Source of the DNA: Heterodera schachtii
Taxonomy: Eukaryota > Nematoda > Chromadorea > Rhabditida > Heteroderidae
Direction: 5' to 3'
NCBI GenBank assembly: GCA_023374025.1
Contig: SIJG01000126.1
Location: 232,606-296,605, forward strand
DNA: 64,000 nt
The translations under genes were made by a program, and so were the position numbers. Under the pieces are notes generated by a model. That model was not told the DNA's origin. It made no database searches and worked only from the letters and a program-made list of their open reading frames with translations. Of the stretch, positions 1 through 11,743 are shown one piece after another (position 1 is the stretch's first letter; each line of letters opens with the position of its first letter).

Positions 1-1669
1 TTAATTTCAATATTTTTTTAATTAATAATCTTTTTTTAATGAAAACATTTTGTGTTGTTATTTTAACTTTGTTAATTCCATGATATTTGCATTATTCCAA
101 AAATATTTATTCTTTTTATCAGTAGTTTTTGTTTTATTTTTTATATTTTTTTCAAAAAGTGAAAATAATTATAAACTATCTTTTAAAAGTTATTTTTATA
201 TTTAAATATTTAAAATGCTTTTTTCATTTCAATTTAGTTTATTCGTTTTTTTATTTTATGTAAATTAATATTAATTAATAAATTGTAATATAAAATTATT
301 ATTTATTTATTTTCATGTTCGGTACAACGAATTTTGTATCGTTAACTTAAATGCATATTTTATTTGAATTACTTTAATTTCATAATAAATTAATTAAAAT
401 GTTATAGTAGAAATTCATTTATATCTAAGTATTTAACATATTTTTAACAAATAAATGTATCTAATCATTATACATTTTTTCTTTTTAACTTATAAATAAT
501 AATGTTGTTGTCAAATTTTATTCTTAATTCATTTGATGAAAAAATAAAAATTTATTCATTGGTTAAGATTCAAATAGTTATATTTTCCTAATTTTTAAAT
601 GTATTTTTCCAAAATAAGTAATATAAAAATCAAAAAATTTGGCCAAGAAAAACAAATTTATTGGAAAAATTTAATTTAATAGAGTAAAAAATCATATTAT
701 TGCACTTTTTAAAGAATTTCTGCTGTTTACCATGAAAAATTCAAAAATGCCAAAATATTTTATAAAACTGACCAAAATCCCAACAAAAAAATTTTGTCGA
801 CTATTGACGTTCAAATGAAAAATTTAAGCAGAGAAATGCGGTTTTTGAGCTCTTTTCTTCAATTTGACAAGTTTTATAAATTATTTACTTAAATATGTAA
901 TTAACTAGATAATAATTAAGGTATAAATAAATAAAATATTTCAGCGCATACAGAAAGAATAATCATTTAAAAAACAAAAAAGTAATAATATAACTTAAAA
1001 AAGGAAAATGCCGAAATAATGACAAAAATATTGGCGAAAATTGATGCTTGCAGAATGTATTATACATTAGAACCGCTTTACTTATATATTAATTTTTATT
1101 AAAAATCGCGTCCTTAAGACTGCATATTTTTTAAAAATTATATTAAGTTTCAGAATTTACAAATATTTACTAAAATATATTAAGTGAACAAAGCAAAGCA
1201 CATGCTGGCGAGGGAACCTCCTTACAAGACATGAGATAAAAATTAAATCTCCTAAATTTTCGATGAAAGAAAATAACAATTTAAAACAAAAAGTTAGAAA
1301 TCAACAGATTTTAAGGTTAAAACTTAACCCTAATCAACAAAAATAAAAATTAAACATAAAATTTTTAATAATACTTTGTTAATAAAATTGGATATTATTA
1401 TATAAAATAAATTTTAGCAGATATAATATAAGTTGTATTTGGTGCAACATGTTGATAAAATGTCTACTGACAAACAGATTTTTATTCGTGTAAATATTAT
1501 TCAGTCGAGATTTCAATCACTTGTTGGCCAGCCAACATTATAAGTGAATACCTTTTTGTAAATCTTTATGTAAGGAATTTTTATTAATTATTTTATTTCT
1601 TTAAAATAAAAAATTACATTAAAGATCTGTAATTCATAGATTCAACTTGTAAATTAAAAAAATAATTCT
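1..1669. other. A/T-rich background without a gene
   Basis: The first 600 bases are T-rich and low in complexity, then the + strand turns A-rich. No open frame of useful length and no RNA gene is visible. The stretch around 700-860 is slightly richer in G and C and reads like an old transposon remnant, but has no diagnostic end. Around 1190-1235 a motif (aagcaaag, then acatgagataaa) recurs, diverged and in reverse orientation, near 31770-31835. Confidence 0.7.
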
Positions 1670-1810
1670 ATTGGTAACCATCTGCAAAAAAATTTCGTCA
1701 CATTTTTGTCCATATCTCAGGACTCCCAAAAGATAGGCTAATACTATTATGTAGAAATATTCCCTAATCTTTTGTGAACATTTTGAATATATCTTATTTG
1801 TCACCCTGTA
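1670..1810 (-). mobile_element. Mariner-like transposon end, relic
   Basis: Read on the minus strand this piece begins TA then CAGGGTGACAAATAAG, which resembles terminal inverted repeats of mariner/IS630-type DNA transposons (TACAGGGTG...). The A/T-rich non-coding body follows to about 1670. Only one end is recognisable; I found no matching partner end or transposase frame nearby. It is therefore called as a decayed, one-ended remnant. The family assignment rests on the terminal motif alone. Confidence 0.4.
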
Positions 1811-4800
1811 TAAAAATTATTTTATTTTAAATAAACAAATAAAATCTAACACATTTAAAAGCACAAAAATTTAATATATTAAAAATTAATAAGTAAATTC
1901 GTAAAAAATTGATAAAACAATTTAACGCGTTTGAGTGCATCATTTCAAAAATTAAATTATAACTAAGCAAACATATAATTAAGATCCTATCTCATATCCA
2001 AATTAATTTTCCAGGATCGAGCAACATATTGAGAAGATGATTATTGTGCAAGTGTGTAGAGAATATTTTAAATAAGAATAGTTTAATTACAAAGAAATTA
2101 TTTAACTTTTCATCAAAAGTAAATGAAGATTATTGAATTCTTCGAATAATATTTATAAAACATAAGAATTAAATAAAAAAAAGTTAAAAAAGCTAAAATA
2201 TAATTAAAATAAAAACTAAAATTAGTGAATGAGAAGAAAAAAGAACCGACAAGGCTATTAATACATTAAAATATGCAAAAGTTAAGTTCAATAATTGAGC
2301 AAAAAATTAAAAGAAATTTTGCAAACGAAAATCACAATGAAACAGACACATAATGCAAGAGTAATAAAAAATTATATTTTTTATTTTTTTACAAGTGCTA
2401 ATCCGGCTTCTCATCCGTAAAATGCTCCTACTGATCATGTGAATAAATAGAAATAAAACACACAAAAATAAAATAACAGCAAATAACAACGAATAAAAAT
2501 ATTAAAAATGCTTTTCTGAATAAATTAATCAATATTCAAAAAATAAAAAGGCAATAAATGTAATAATAATTTAACCACAAAGCAAAAAGGGTTCAAGATT
2601 TTTAGTTCATTTATCTTAGAAATTCGATCTGTTTATGAAATTTATAATGTTTGCAAATTATTATGAAAAAATCAAATTATTTTGATAATTAATGTTCTTA
2701 TAGACAAAAAAAATAAATAATTAATAATAAATTTTCTCAAACATACATAGATAGATGTTCATTCATAAAAGCACAGTTTCCTCTTAAAACCATTAGAAAA
2801 GATTAGATCAGTCCGTCATAGCAAAGATTGATAGTTTTGATTTATTTTATTTGAATCATTATTTTAATTTAATATTATAATTTATTATTTTAAAATTATT
2901 GCCATTTTTAATTTCTTGGCTTCATTTTCATAGTTTATAAGCTTTAAAAATTTCTGGTAATTCAGTGATTTATAATTATAGATAAAAAAATATTGTAAAT
3001 ATTTAAAGGCCAAATGGACGGAATAAGTGTGGGTTTTACTCAAGAAAAAAGTTATTGAAAATCAAATAGAAAAACCTAATTGATAAATCTGGATCAAAAT
3101 TTGAATTCATCTATTAAAGAAAAAAAACTATTGAACCATTTAATTAATAACAGCAAAACTCAACCTAATGAATAAGTGCAATTAATGGAAAAGAAATAAT
3201 AAAACAATATATTTAAAAGTGTAAAGCATAACAAACGAGCTTTAATGTTGATCTTAACGGAAATATTTATAACCTTATGAAAAGACATTAAAAGCGGTCA
3301 TCAGAGATGCCTTTAGACAAATTAACTTATTTTATATATACAATTATTATGAACAATTAAAAATTACATCAAAATGCTGCTTAATTGTAAATAAAAATAA
3401 TTTCAAAAATAAATAAATATTCTTTAAAATTAAAAATCATTCATACTATGTAATAAAAAAATGATACATCTTTTTCAGGTAAAAGAATTTATTATTTAGT
3501 AAAATTTTAAAATTTGCAAAATTAGTTTAAACATAATTTTTTTTACTTTTTTAAGATAAAACTTCGAAAAACACCAAAATAGTTACAAATTAGTTGTTAT
3601 ATGAATAATAATTTTGACACATTTTTGGGTTTGATTAAAATTATAATAAATTATTATTTTTGCGTTAAGTCAATAAACGAAAAGACTTTAGGGCATATTA
3701 CTTATATTAATTTTAACAATAATGAATTATTTTGTGATTTTTTCTGAATTTTATCATTACTGATTTTCATGATAAATTCTTTGAGTCTTAATTGTATTAG
3801 GTATTTATTTTCGATGTTACTATGACACTTTTGTAAAAAAATAACAATTAGCAAAAAAATAACCAAATTTAACTTTTTAATATAAATTTTATAGTATTTC
3901 AACGCCGCTGATTTTTTTTATTAACACATTATAAAACAAGTTGCCATTAAAAATAATCTTTGTATAATGTATAAAATAAAATTGTATTGTTTGTAAATGT
4001 ATAAAAATTTCATATCTTACTAATGAAATTTTTCATACCGAAGTAATAAAATTAAATAAATTGTTATTGAAATTTTCATTATAAAATTTCTACTTATAAG
4101 AAAACTTTCATAGAATTAAATTAAATGGATAATATTAAATGGAACCGGTAAATAAATGATAAATCTAAATCTGACTTCATATATAATAAATATGCCGACA
4201 ACAAAAAAATCAATCATTATTTATTGAACCAATTGAAAATTGATAAAGATATTATTAAAAATGTTGTAAAAAAAAATCAAATAAAAATGGTCAAACATAA
4301 TGAAAAATGAATATTTTAAACTATATTAAGGCGGAAGAAGCACATCAAAACCAAATTTTATTAACTAATAAATCATTGAGAAAAGCATCATCAACTTACT
4401 TCAGAGAAGGAAACAATTAAAAAAAAAATTAATTAATACCTATTATTATTATAAATTAATAGAGATTTTGAACAATTTTTTAATCACATCACAAATTGTA
4501 TATTGAAATGAAAAAAGAGCTGAATAATAAGCGGAATAAAAATTATAATTAATGTATACATATAAAAAAACATAAAATTTCTTGTCCAGTAAATTACTGA
4601 TGCGAAATTGTAAAAATTTTTAACTTAAGTTTACGTTTTTTTAAAGTAGTATTATCTTTAATTAATAATAAGTTTATTGAAAAAAATTATAAATTGAAAT
4701 ATTTTAATTTAATTTAAAATTTTAATCCCAAAGATTTCTTTACAAATATGCTTAATAAAATAATAAAGAATACTATATAAACAATTAATTCAATAATAAT

Positions 4801-5595
4801 TATTAGTATTAAACATATAAATATAAGAATAAAGCTTTTAGTTTTAAATGATTATTTTGTCAAAACCAATTGATGGCAATCTAAAAATGTTTAACCTCCT
4901 AATGTGTTGTTGCTTGAAAAATATTGGATAAATACAAAAGAATTTTCATAAATTATCTATTATTTTATGGAAAATCAGTACAGGAAGATTAATTTTGCAC
5001 ATTTTTCCCCATTAATTTTCAAATTTTTAGGGTTTCTAAATTAGTACCAAAATATTCTGATATTATTGCATTTAATAATATAATGAATTTAAAAATTTGT
5101 GCAATAATTTATTAGATTAATTTAAACGCTCAAAAGTTTATTGGCGATTTCTTGCCAAAAATTACCTTGAAGAAATTTATTAATTTATTAATAAATACAT
5201 TTGATTAACAGAAAATATTAATTAATAAGTAAAAATCCAGATTTGATATGGTTAATGAAAAATAATTCTAATTTATTAATTATTTCCTAATCAATAATTA
5301 AAAATACGAAATCATCTCCAATTTGAATTTTATTAATTCAAAATGAATTTTTTTCTGATATTAACATAAAAAATAAAAATCAGACTTATTCAATAAAAAA
5401 ATGACGATTAAGAAAAATTTATTTTTTGATCCCACATGAAAAAGTATTTGAAAAATTCGCCATATTTAAAAAATATTCTGGACTAATTTGGAAATTTTCT
5501 ATAACGTGCCAATTCTTAAAGAGAAAAATAAAAATCATAAAAATTAAAATCTTTGAAAATTCATTTTTCGCAAATCGTGAAAGGGGACATTTTTA
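1811..5595. other. A-rich background without a gene
   Basis: Nearly 3.8 kb of A-rich sequence broken by stops in all frames. The frames of 60-66 codons on the minus strand (2307-2489, 3702-3902) are rich in F, I, K and L as expected from base composition and match nothing I recognise. Part of 4850-5160 is less repetitive and may be an old transposon body, but I cannot name it. Confidence 0.7.
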
Positions 5596-6618
5596 CGACA
5601 ATTGCGGACCGGCAATTGCGGACCGGACAATTGCGAACGACAATTGCGGACGACAATTGCGAACCGTACTTTTGCGGACGACAATTGAGGACGACAATTG
5701 CGGACCGTACATTTGCGGACGACAATTGAGGACGACAATTGCGGACCGTACATTTGCGGACGACAATTGAGGACGACAATTGCGGACCGTACTTTTGCGG
5801 ACGACAATTGCGGACGACAATTGCGGACCGTACATTTGCGGACGACAATTGCGGACGACAATTGCGGACCGTACTTTTGCGGACGACAATTGCGGACGAC
5901 AATTGCGGACCGTACATTGCGGACGACAATTGCGGACGACAATTGCGGACCGTACATTTGCGGACGACAATTGAGGACGACAATTGCGGACCGTACATTT
6001 GCGGACGACAATTGAGGACGACAATTGCGGACCGTACTTTTGCGGACGACAATTGCGGACGACAATTGCGGACCGTACATTTGCGGACGACAATTGCGGA
6101 CGACAATTGCGGACCGTACTTTTGCGGACGACAATTGCGGACGACAATTGCGGACCGTACATTGCGGACGACAATTGCGGACGACAATTGCGGACCGTAC
6201 ATTGCGGACGACAATTGCGGACCGTGCTTTTGCGGACGACAATTGCGGACCGTACTTTTGCGGACGACAATTGCGGACCGGCAATTGCGGACCGGTCAAT
6301 TGCGGACGACAATTGCGGACGACAATTGCGGACCGGACATTTGCGGACGACAATTGCGGACGACAATTGCGGACCGTACTTTTGCGGACGACAATTGCGG
6401 ACGACAATTGCGGACCGTACATTTGCGGACGACAATTGCGGACGACAATTGCGGACGACAATTGCGGACCGTACTTTTGCGGACGACAATTGCGGACGAC
6501 AATTGCGGACCGTACATTTGCGGACGACAATTGCGGACGACAATTGCGGACCGTACTTTTGCGGACGACAATTGCGGACGACAATTGCGTACCGTACATT
6601 TGCGGACCGTACTTTTGC
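5596..6618. repeat. GCGGAC tandem array, 41-bp higher-order unit
   Basis: A tandem array, close to half G+C in an otherwise very A+T-rich region. The basic words are 13-15 bp and start TTGCGGAC. Two copies of TTGCGGACGACAA and one of TTGCGGACCGTACWT (W = A or T) form a 41-bp unit, repeated about 25 times with small variants (TTGAGG for TTGCGG, cgtgct for cgtact, a 2-base shortening of the third word). Units at both edges are more irregular (caattgcggaccgg near 5608 and 6275-6300; words near 6585-6618), as expected if the centre was homogenised by unequal exchange. CAATTG, a 6-bp palindrome, recurs in almost every word. Since 41 is not a multiple of 3, all frames cycle and long open frames arise on both strands (up to 351 codons). 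They result from the repeat having almost no stop triplets and are not genes. Confidence 0.95.
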
Positions 6619-6629
6619 TTAAAAAATTA

Positions 6630-6722
6630 ACTGGAAGGGTGGGCCTCGTCAGTACGATCCCTTACGTTTACAAATTCAAAAACCTAAGTATGTTTCGGCC
6701 CTTCCGAAGACACACCAAATAA
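6630..6722. repeat. GC-richer flank with inverted repeat beside the array
   Basis: Directly right of the GCGGAC array is a short, more G+C-rich piece. GGAAGGG (6633-6639) pairs with CCCTTCC (6699-6705), giving a 7-bp stem with a long loop. It may be the original flank of whatever element seeded the array, or another transposon edge. No match to a known family is evident by eye. Confidence 0.4.
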
Positions 6723-7495
6723 GAAAGCTCACAGCATAAATTAATAACTAACAAATAGAAAGCACAAATGCAATTATTTCTTCGCTTTTTAAAACTTTAA
6801 TGAGCCTTTAAGAAATTTTTATATAAAATCTAAATGAGAATTTCTTTAACGAAAAATTTTAAATAAATAAAAATCACCCTTGAGAAGAAACTAATTAACT
6901 ACACGACCTTTGAACAAGAAATATGACCATGAATTTTAAAATAAATTTTAAATTCTTCTTAAATTGGCGCGGATGGCCTAGTAGTATAAAAAATAAATTC
7001 AACCTCGAGTATTAAATTATATGAAGTTAAGAAATAAAAAGTTTAACAATTAGATGAAAATACAAAAACTAAAAATTAAAGCAAATGGAAAAAACATTTT
7101 GTTTAATTAAATAAAAAGCTAAAGAATGTAGTAACGATTCTTTAAATTAAAAAGACCTTAGATATTAGACTGGTTATAAAATAAATGAGTGGAATATTTA
7201 AGATTAATAAACAAAATAACAAATGTTCAAGAAAGTAATTAAAAATTAAATTTCGAAAACTTAAATAACTTTAAAATTATATATTCAATTGATATATTTA
7301 TAAAAGCCACTGAAAGAATTCAATCCAAAAAAATTTGTCACACAAAAAAAAACATATTTGATTCGAGATGTGCTGTGAAAATATAATTAAAAATATTCCT
7401 ATTATTTCAACAAATTAAATGAAAATAAAATATCCCATTTAACTAAGATTTAATACGAGCTCAGATGACTAAAGAGACCAATAAATGGGCTACCA
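6723..7495. other. A-rich background without a gene
   Basis: A-rich, stop-laden sequence. A tRNA A-box-like string (TGGCCTAGTAGT, about 6973-6984) is present without a B box or cloverleaf, so no RNA gene is called. Confidence 0.65.
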
Positions 7496-7595
7496 GACAT
7501 TTGCGGACGGACATTTGCGGACAATTTCGGGAAAATTTATAAATTTTCTTATAAAAAAAAAATTCTCTAACATGGAATGGAGACTGCTAAGCCAA
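7496..7595 (+). repeat. Left terminal inverted repeat of the 1.1-kb element
   Basis: Outer part: two GACATTTGCGG words. Inner part: AAATTTATAAATTTTCTTAT with a following A-run and catggaat. It mirrors 8494-8620 with a few mismatches and a shorter word array. Confidence 0.8.
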
Positions 7596-7847
7596 ATAAA
7601 AATCTGTTTTTGTTTTTTGGTTTTTAAAGGCATCAGTATTTTATTTTTTACACTTTAAAGAATTAATCTCACTGGTCATGATTAAAGAAGAATTTGTCCC
7701 CAACCGTTCGGGAATTCGAATGTCGTCTGTTTCACTCTTCCGAGTCGGGTGAGAGTGCATTTTTTATTTTAGAAAAAATCTATTGTTTTTCGGTTTCACG
7801 ACCAAGTTTGTGACCCCCCAACAATTTAAAAATTTCTTAAGCCATAT

Positions 7848-7886
7848 CGACAATTCTTGTCGGGGAATTTGATACAGTCTCCCCGA
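7848..7886. repeat. Two adjoining hairpins inside the 1.1-kb element
   Basis: CGACAA (7848-7853) pairs with TTGTCG (7857-7862), loop ttc. Right after it TCGGGGA (7860-7866) pairs with TCCCCGA (7880-7886). The two stems share bases, so they are alternative or stacked structures. Their role is unknown; they lie in the non-terminal body. Confidence 0.6.
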
Positions 7887-8267
7887 TTTTTTCCCAGATG
7901 GTAGGGGAGATCCCTAGATAACTCTTCTCTAGTGTTTAATTGGATAGCATTTCGAGACCCTAAAAATTTTCGTAAAGGAAATCAAAATTCCAAGGCCAAA
8001 AAATTACTGGAACCGGATGCAGGAAAGCGGAATTTCGTGCAGCTATTATTTTTGAATATGGACCTTCTAAGTTGATAAAAATGATCACTCCAGGATTATT
8101 TTTCTAAAATCTTTCTTTCACAAAAACGACTATTATTTGTTATTTTATTTACATCAATTTTTAGCTCTTTATTTCTTCTATCGAATGCATTTTGTTTCAG
8201 AAAAATTTGTCCTTTTTAACCAATACGTTGTTGTTAAAAATAGGTGCCAAAGTGGGGAAAAGCACAT

Positions 8268-8287
8268 TTTTGGGGTGCACCCCAAAA
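8268..8287. repeat. Perfect 20-bp palindrome
   Basis: TTTTGGGGTGCACCCCAAAA equals its own reverse complement over all 20 bases. It is inside the 1.1-kb element, about 330 bp from the right end. It could be a dimeric protein-binding site or a cruciform-prone spot; neither can be shown here. Confidence 0.85.
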
Positions 8288-8493
8288 CGTCGCTGAAGAC
8301 TTTTTAGACCAATTGTCAAAAAATTAAGCATTCTTGGTATTGTTCGCTAGTTTTATGTGTTTATTATTGATTTTCAAAATTCAAAAAACGTTTTGCCCTG
8401 ATTATTTGTACACGAATAAAAAAATTTGGAAATTTGCAGGTTTATAGGAGTTTTTCAAATGCTTTAGGACGAACAATACGAATGTTTAACAAT

Positions 8494-8620
8494 TGGTTGA
8501 GTCCATTTGCATTCCATATTTTGAGAATTTTTTTTATAAGAAAATTTATAATTTTTACCCAAATTGTCCGCAATTGTCCGTGCGTAAATGTCCGTCCGCA
8601 AATGTCCGTCCGCAAATGTC
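8494..8620 (-). repeat. Right terminal inverted repeat of the 1.1-kb element
   Basis: On the minus strand it starts GACATTTGCGGACGGACATT at 8620 and goes on through ggacatttacgcacggacaattgc-type words into the conserved AAATTTTCTTATAAAAAAA block and a tggaatgcaaatgga block. It has more terminal words than the left arm, showing that word number varies. Confidence 0.8.
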
Positions 8621-9104
8621 AACACACATAGAAGAAGAATTAAAATTTATTTTTAAGATAATTTAAAAAATTTGCCAGAAAAAAATCATTTTTTTACCGT
8701 TTATAGCGTAGAGAAAATTATTTAAAAATATACGGTGAATTGAGTTTAAATGAACAAGTTTTTAATAAAAGTTTTAAATATAACAACATTTAAATACCGA
8801 ACATTTATTTACATTGGCAAAAAAACTAAAACCAATCAATATGGCCCAAACACGGTGACATGAAATAAAAAAAAAAGAAAAAAGAAATAAATAAATCATA
8901 ACAATAATTGTTTTATGATTAATTGTTAGTAATTAAATTAATTAAACAATTATTTTTTAAATCGAAATAAATATTTAATAAATTATAAATAAAAATAGAG
9001 TTACAAAATACACTTTTAAATATTCAAAATAAATTAATAAATTTTAAATTGAAAAACTAAAAATTAATTTAACAATAGTAAAAGGTAATTTAAAAGGCAA
9101 TTAA
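8621..9104. other. A-rich background without a gene
   Basis: Simple A/T-rich filler with short A-runs; nothing recognisable. Confidence 0.7.
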
Positions 9105-9230
9105 TAGTGATGCTCGAGAGTCTCGGTATCGCGTCTCGACTCGAGAAAAGTCTCGGCGTTATTTCTCTCTGTCTCGGGTTTTCAGTCTCGGTCTTCGAGA
9201 CTCGAGACCGAGATTTTTTTACACCCATAA
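9105..9230. mobile_element. TCTCG-rich hAT-like end or miniature element, copy 1
   Basis: Begins TAGTGATGCTCGAG and ends TTTTTTTACACCCATAA; between them TCTCG and its complement recur many times. TCTCGGTCT (9186-9194) and AGACCGAGA (9205-9213) form a perfect 9-bp stem. TAGTG.TG.TCG starts resemble hAT-type transposon ends, and subterminal clusters of short words are usual in that superfamily. No 8-bp target duplication is clear. A related block in reverse orientation is at 18056-18162. Confidence 0.5.
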
Positions 9231-11516
9231 TGATAGGCTTTAGGTAAACATAAATTTAATAGATTCCTTTTTCTGTGGGAATTCAATCACAATTTTAACA
9301 ATTAAAATCATAAAATATTGAAAAACCGCGAAAAAAAAGTTACGGATTTTGGTTTTGTGCGTTTTTGGATTAATAATATGGTACCTAATGACTCAAAATT
9401 AAAAAAACCAAAAACACAAAAAATATTTATAAAAAGCGTAAAGAAAAAAATTATGAAAATTTTATCTATTTAAATAACTTTTAGCTTAATTCAGTTATTG
9501 AATAGAATCAAATTTTTAAAAATAATTTATTAATTTTAGCAATAAAAAAGCCTGAAAACATAAAGAAAGGAATGACTATATATGCGAAATAAAGAAAGCA
9601 TTATTTTAATATTAAAGAATAAAATAATTTCTATTAGATATGAAAAATAATACCTATTTAAAGAAATTTGCTTTATTTACAAAATTTAATAATTCTTATG
9701 CATACTTTGTCAAAAATAATTAATTGGTGCTTTTTTATTGTAATATTTTCTACTATTGCAAAAACCATTCTAAATTTCGAATAAACAAAATGAATAAATG
9801 AAAATAAAACAAAAAAAAATTTATATTGGATTATGTCATAACAAAATTATTTATTATCTATATTTTCAATTAATTTCATTTTTATTTTGTTTTTATAATC
9901 CATTCTTATGGTTGAAAGATATTCAAAACAAACAACAAAAAAACTAGATAATTATCGAAAAAACCAAAAATAATAATAATAATAATAAAACATAATTAAA
10001 GTTTTCGTTTATTCCAATAATAAAAAATTAAAGTGAATCAATTTAATAACTCATAGCATTTTAAGCGAATTTTACAATTGAAATAACAGATAAAGTCTAA
10101 AACGGCTTAAAAATTTAATTATTTCTTATGTTAACAAATGTTTAAAAATATGCCTAAAGAATTAAATAAAAATTCAATGTTATTTAAATTTGCATTTAAA
10201 TTAAAAATTAAACAATTATTTTTTAAACATGAATTAAATTTAAGAAAAATAAAGCTTGTTACGTTAACATAAACAATGTAAATTTATTTAAAAATGGAAT
10301 TAAGTACAATATTAAAGTACCATATATTGCGAATAAAAAAATATAAATTTAATATCATGTATAATGCAATAATGCTATTTTTATGAAAATTTTTAAAAAT
10401 TTAATAAAGTACTCAAAAAACAAAATAAATTAATAAATAATTTAGTAAATTTTTAAATGAATTAATATAAAGTTGAAATTTAATAAGATATGTATATATA
10501 TCAAAGGCTGCTCCTGAGAAATAAGACAATTTTGCAAAACATTTTCGAAGACCTTCATATGAATTAAAAATTTTTTAATTTAAAGTTCATATATATTTGA
10601 ATAAAATTTTGAGAATTGGAAAATCAAAATAAATTTTAAAATTGCAACAAAAAAAAAGATTACAAAATGATGGTAAAGCGCATTCAAAATATATGTACAA
10701 AAATATTTTTCACTCTAGCCGTGATAAAAATATACAAAATGTAAAAGAAAATTTGTTGCGATTACAATAAATAATTTATCTGAATACTTTTAAAAAAAAT
10801 AAATAAATTAAAAATTTATTATATTTATTTAATTTATAAAATCGAATAAATAAGAAATAAGTAAAAAGAATGAAATTTGAAAACAAAAATAATTTTCTCC
10901 TAACAATTTTGATTTAGTGCGAATTAAAAAATTTAAAAAAAAATAAATTGAAAAAGATGCGCCTAAAAACAAACCTCCTTACCATTTCTTACATCATTTC
11001 AAAATTCTTTATTTATTTCGAATGCCAAAACTAAATAATTTTTTTAAGTAAATATAAATTTTACATTAATTCGTTATATATTAAAATGAATATATGCTAT
11101 TTAGAAAGTTAATTTAAATTAAAAAAGCAAAAAACATATACTTTATGTAAAAATAAAAAACATAAAAATAAACTTTTTAATTATTAATTATTGTTTATTT
11201 TCTAAATTATTTTTATTAATATTTGTTAGCAAAGATGGACCAAATTACTTCCATTTCATATGGAATTTGCCATACTATAAAATTGCCGAAAAACTTGCAA
11301 TATTTTATTATAATTTTAAATTTATATCCATTGTAAATTTTAATACTACTATTATTATTTATTCTATCTTAATAAATGGCGTATATTTTTCTTTATGCTT
11401 TCTTAGAAAATTTAAAATATTTTTGTCACATTAACCACAAGGATTTGCATCAAAAAAATTTTTGGTAGCAAAATTCGATTGGTCAAAAACTGACAATGTT
11501 TAATCAATTCGAATAT
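9231..11516. other. A-rich background; AAT microsatellite at 9968-9991
   Basis: About 2.3 kb of A-rich sequence. An AAT trinucleotide run of about seven units lies at 9968-9991. A less A/T-pure patch near 10500-10560 (ggctgctcctgagaaataag) may be a transposon end but lacks a partner. Around 11235-11310 the sequence is more complex, but no frame is open for long. Confidence 0.65.
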
Positions 11517-11743
11517 CTTGACTTATACGGTGTTTTTTTCTCGTGGACCAATCTCGACGAATATGGTACCAATCGATAGCTCTCAATGAGACAGATCGAT
11601 CCGTCTTCGCATGCTCCTTTTTGCGAAAATTTATTTCATTTTGTTTATCCATTTTTCGTTGGTATTGAAATGTTCATTAAAAAATAAATTAATTAATTAA
11701 ATATGCCCAATTTTCTTCACTTTTTAACACCGTATAAGTCAAG
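11517..11743. mobile_element. 227-bp miniature element with perfect 18-bp inverted ends
   Basis: CTTGACTTATACGGTGTT (11517-11534) is matched exactly by its reverse complement at 11726-11743. The interior is more G+C-rich than the flanks and contains a near-palindrome, AGACAGATCGATCCGTCT (11589-11606). Size, exact inverted termini and lack of coding capacity fit a miniature inverted-repeat transposable element. The TATACGGTGTT core could point to a Tc1/mariner relation, but no clear target duplication flanks the arms. Confidence 0.7.

Larger units (their letters stand above)
7496..8620. mobile_element. 1.1-kb inverted-repeat element with GCGGAC termini
   Basis: The left end reads GACATTTGCGGACGGACATTT, then gcggacaatttc, then AAATTTATAAATTTTCTTAT, an A-run, and a catggaatgg block. 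The right end, reverse-complemented, reads the same in order, with two additional copies of the GGACATT/GGACAATT words. The arms are about 100 bp (left 7496-7595) and 125 bp (right 8494-8620). The interior is clearly richer in G+C than the surroundings and has no long open frame, so this looks like a non-autonomous DNA transposon of a family I do not recognise. No clear target-site duplication is seen (flanks ...gggctacca and aacacacata...). The 65-codon frame at 8434-8631 crosses the right arm and is not a gene. Confidence 0.8.

Noticed and set aside
5426..6722. Long open frames on both strands (up to 351 codons) encoding repeated peptides
   Set aside because: They come from a 41-bp tandem unit that almost lacks stop triplets in every frame. 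Frames rotate every unit and both strands are open, which is not how a gene behaves.
6968..7010. tRNA-like A box (TGGCCTAGTAGT)
   Set aside because: No acceptor stem, anticodon arm or B box follows at a suitable distance.
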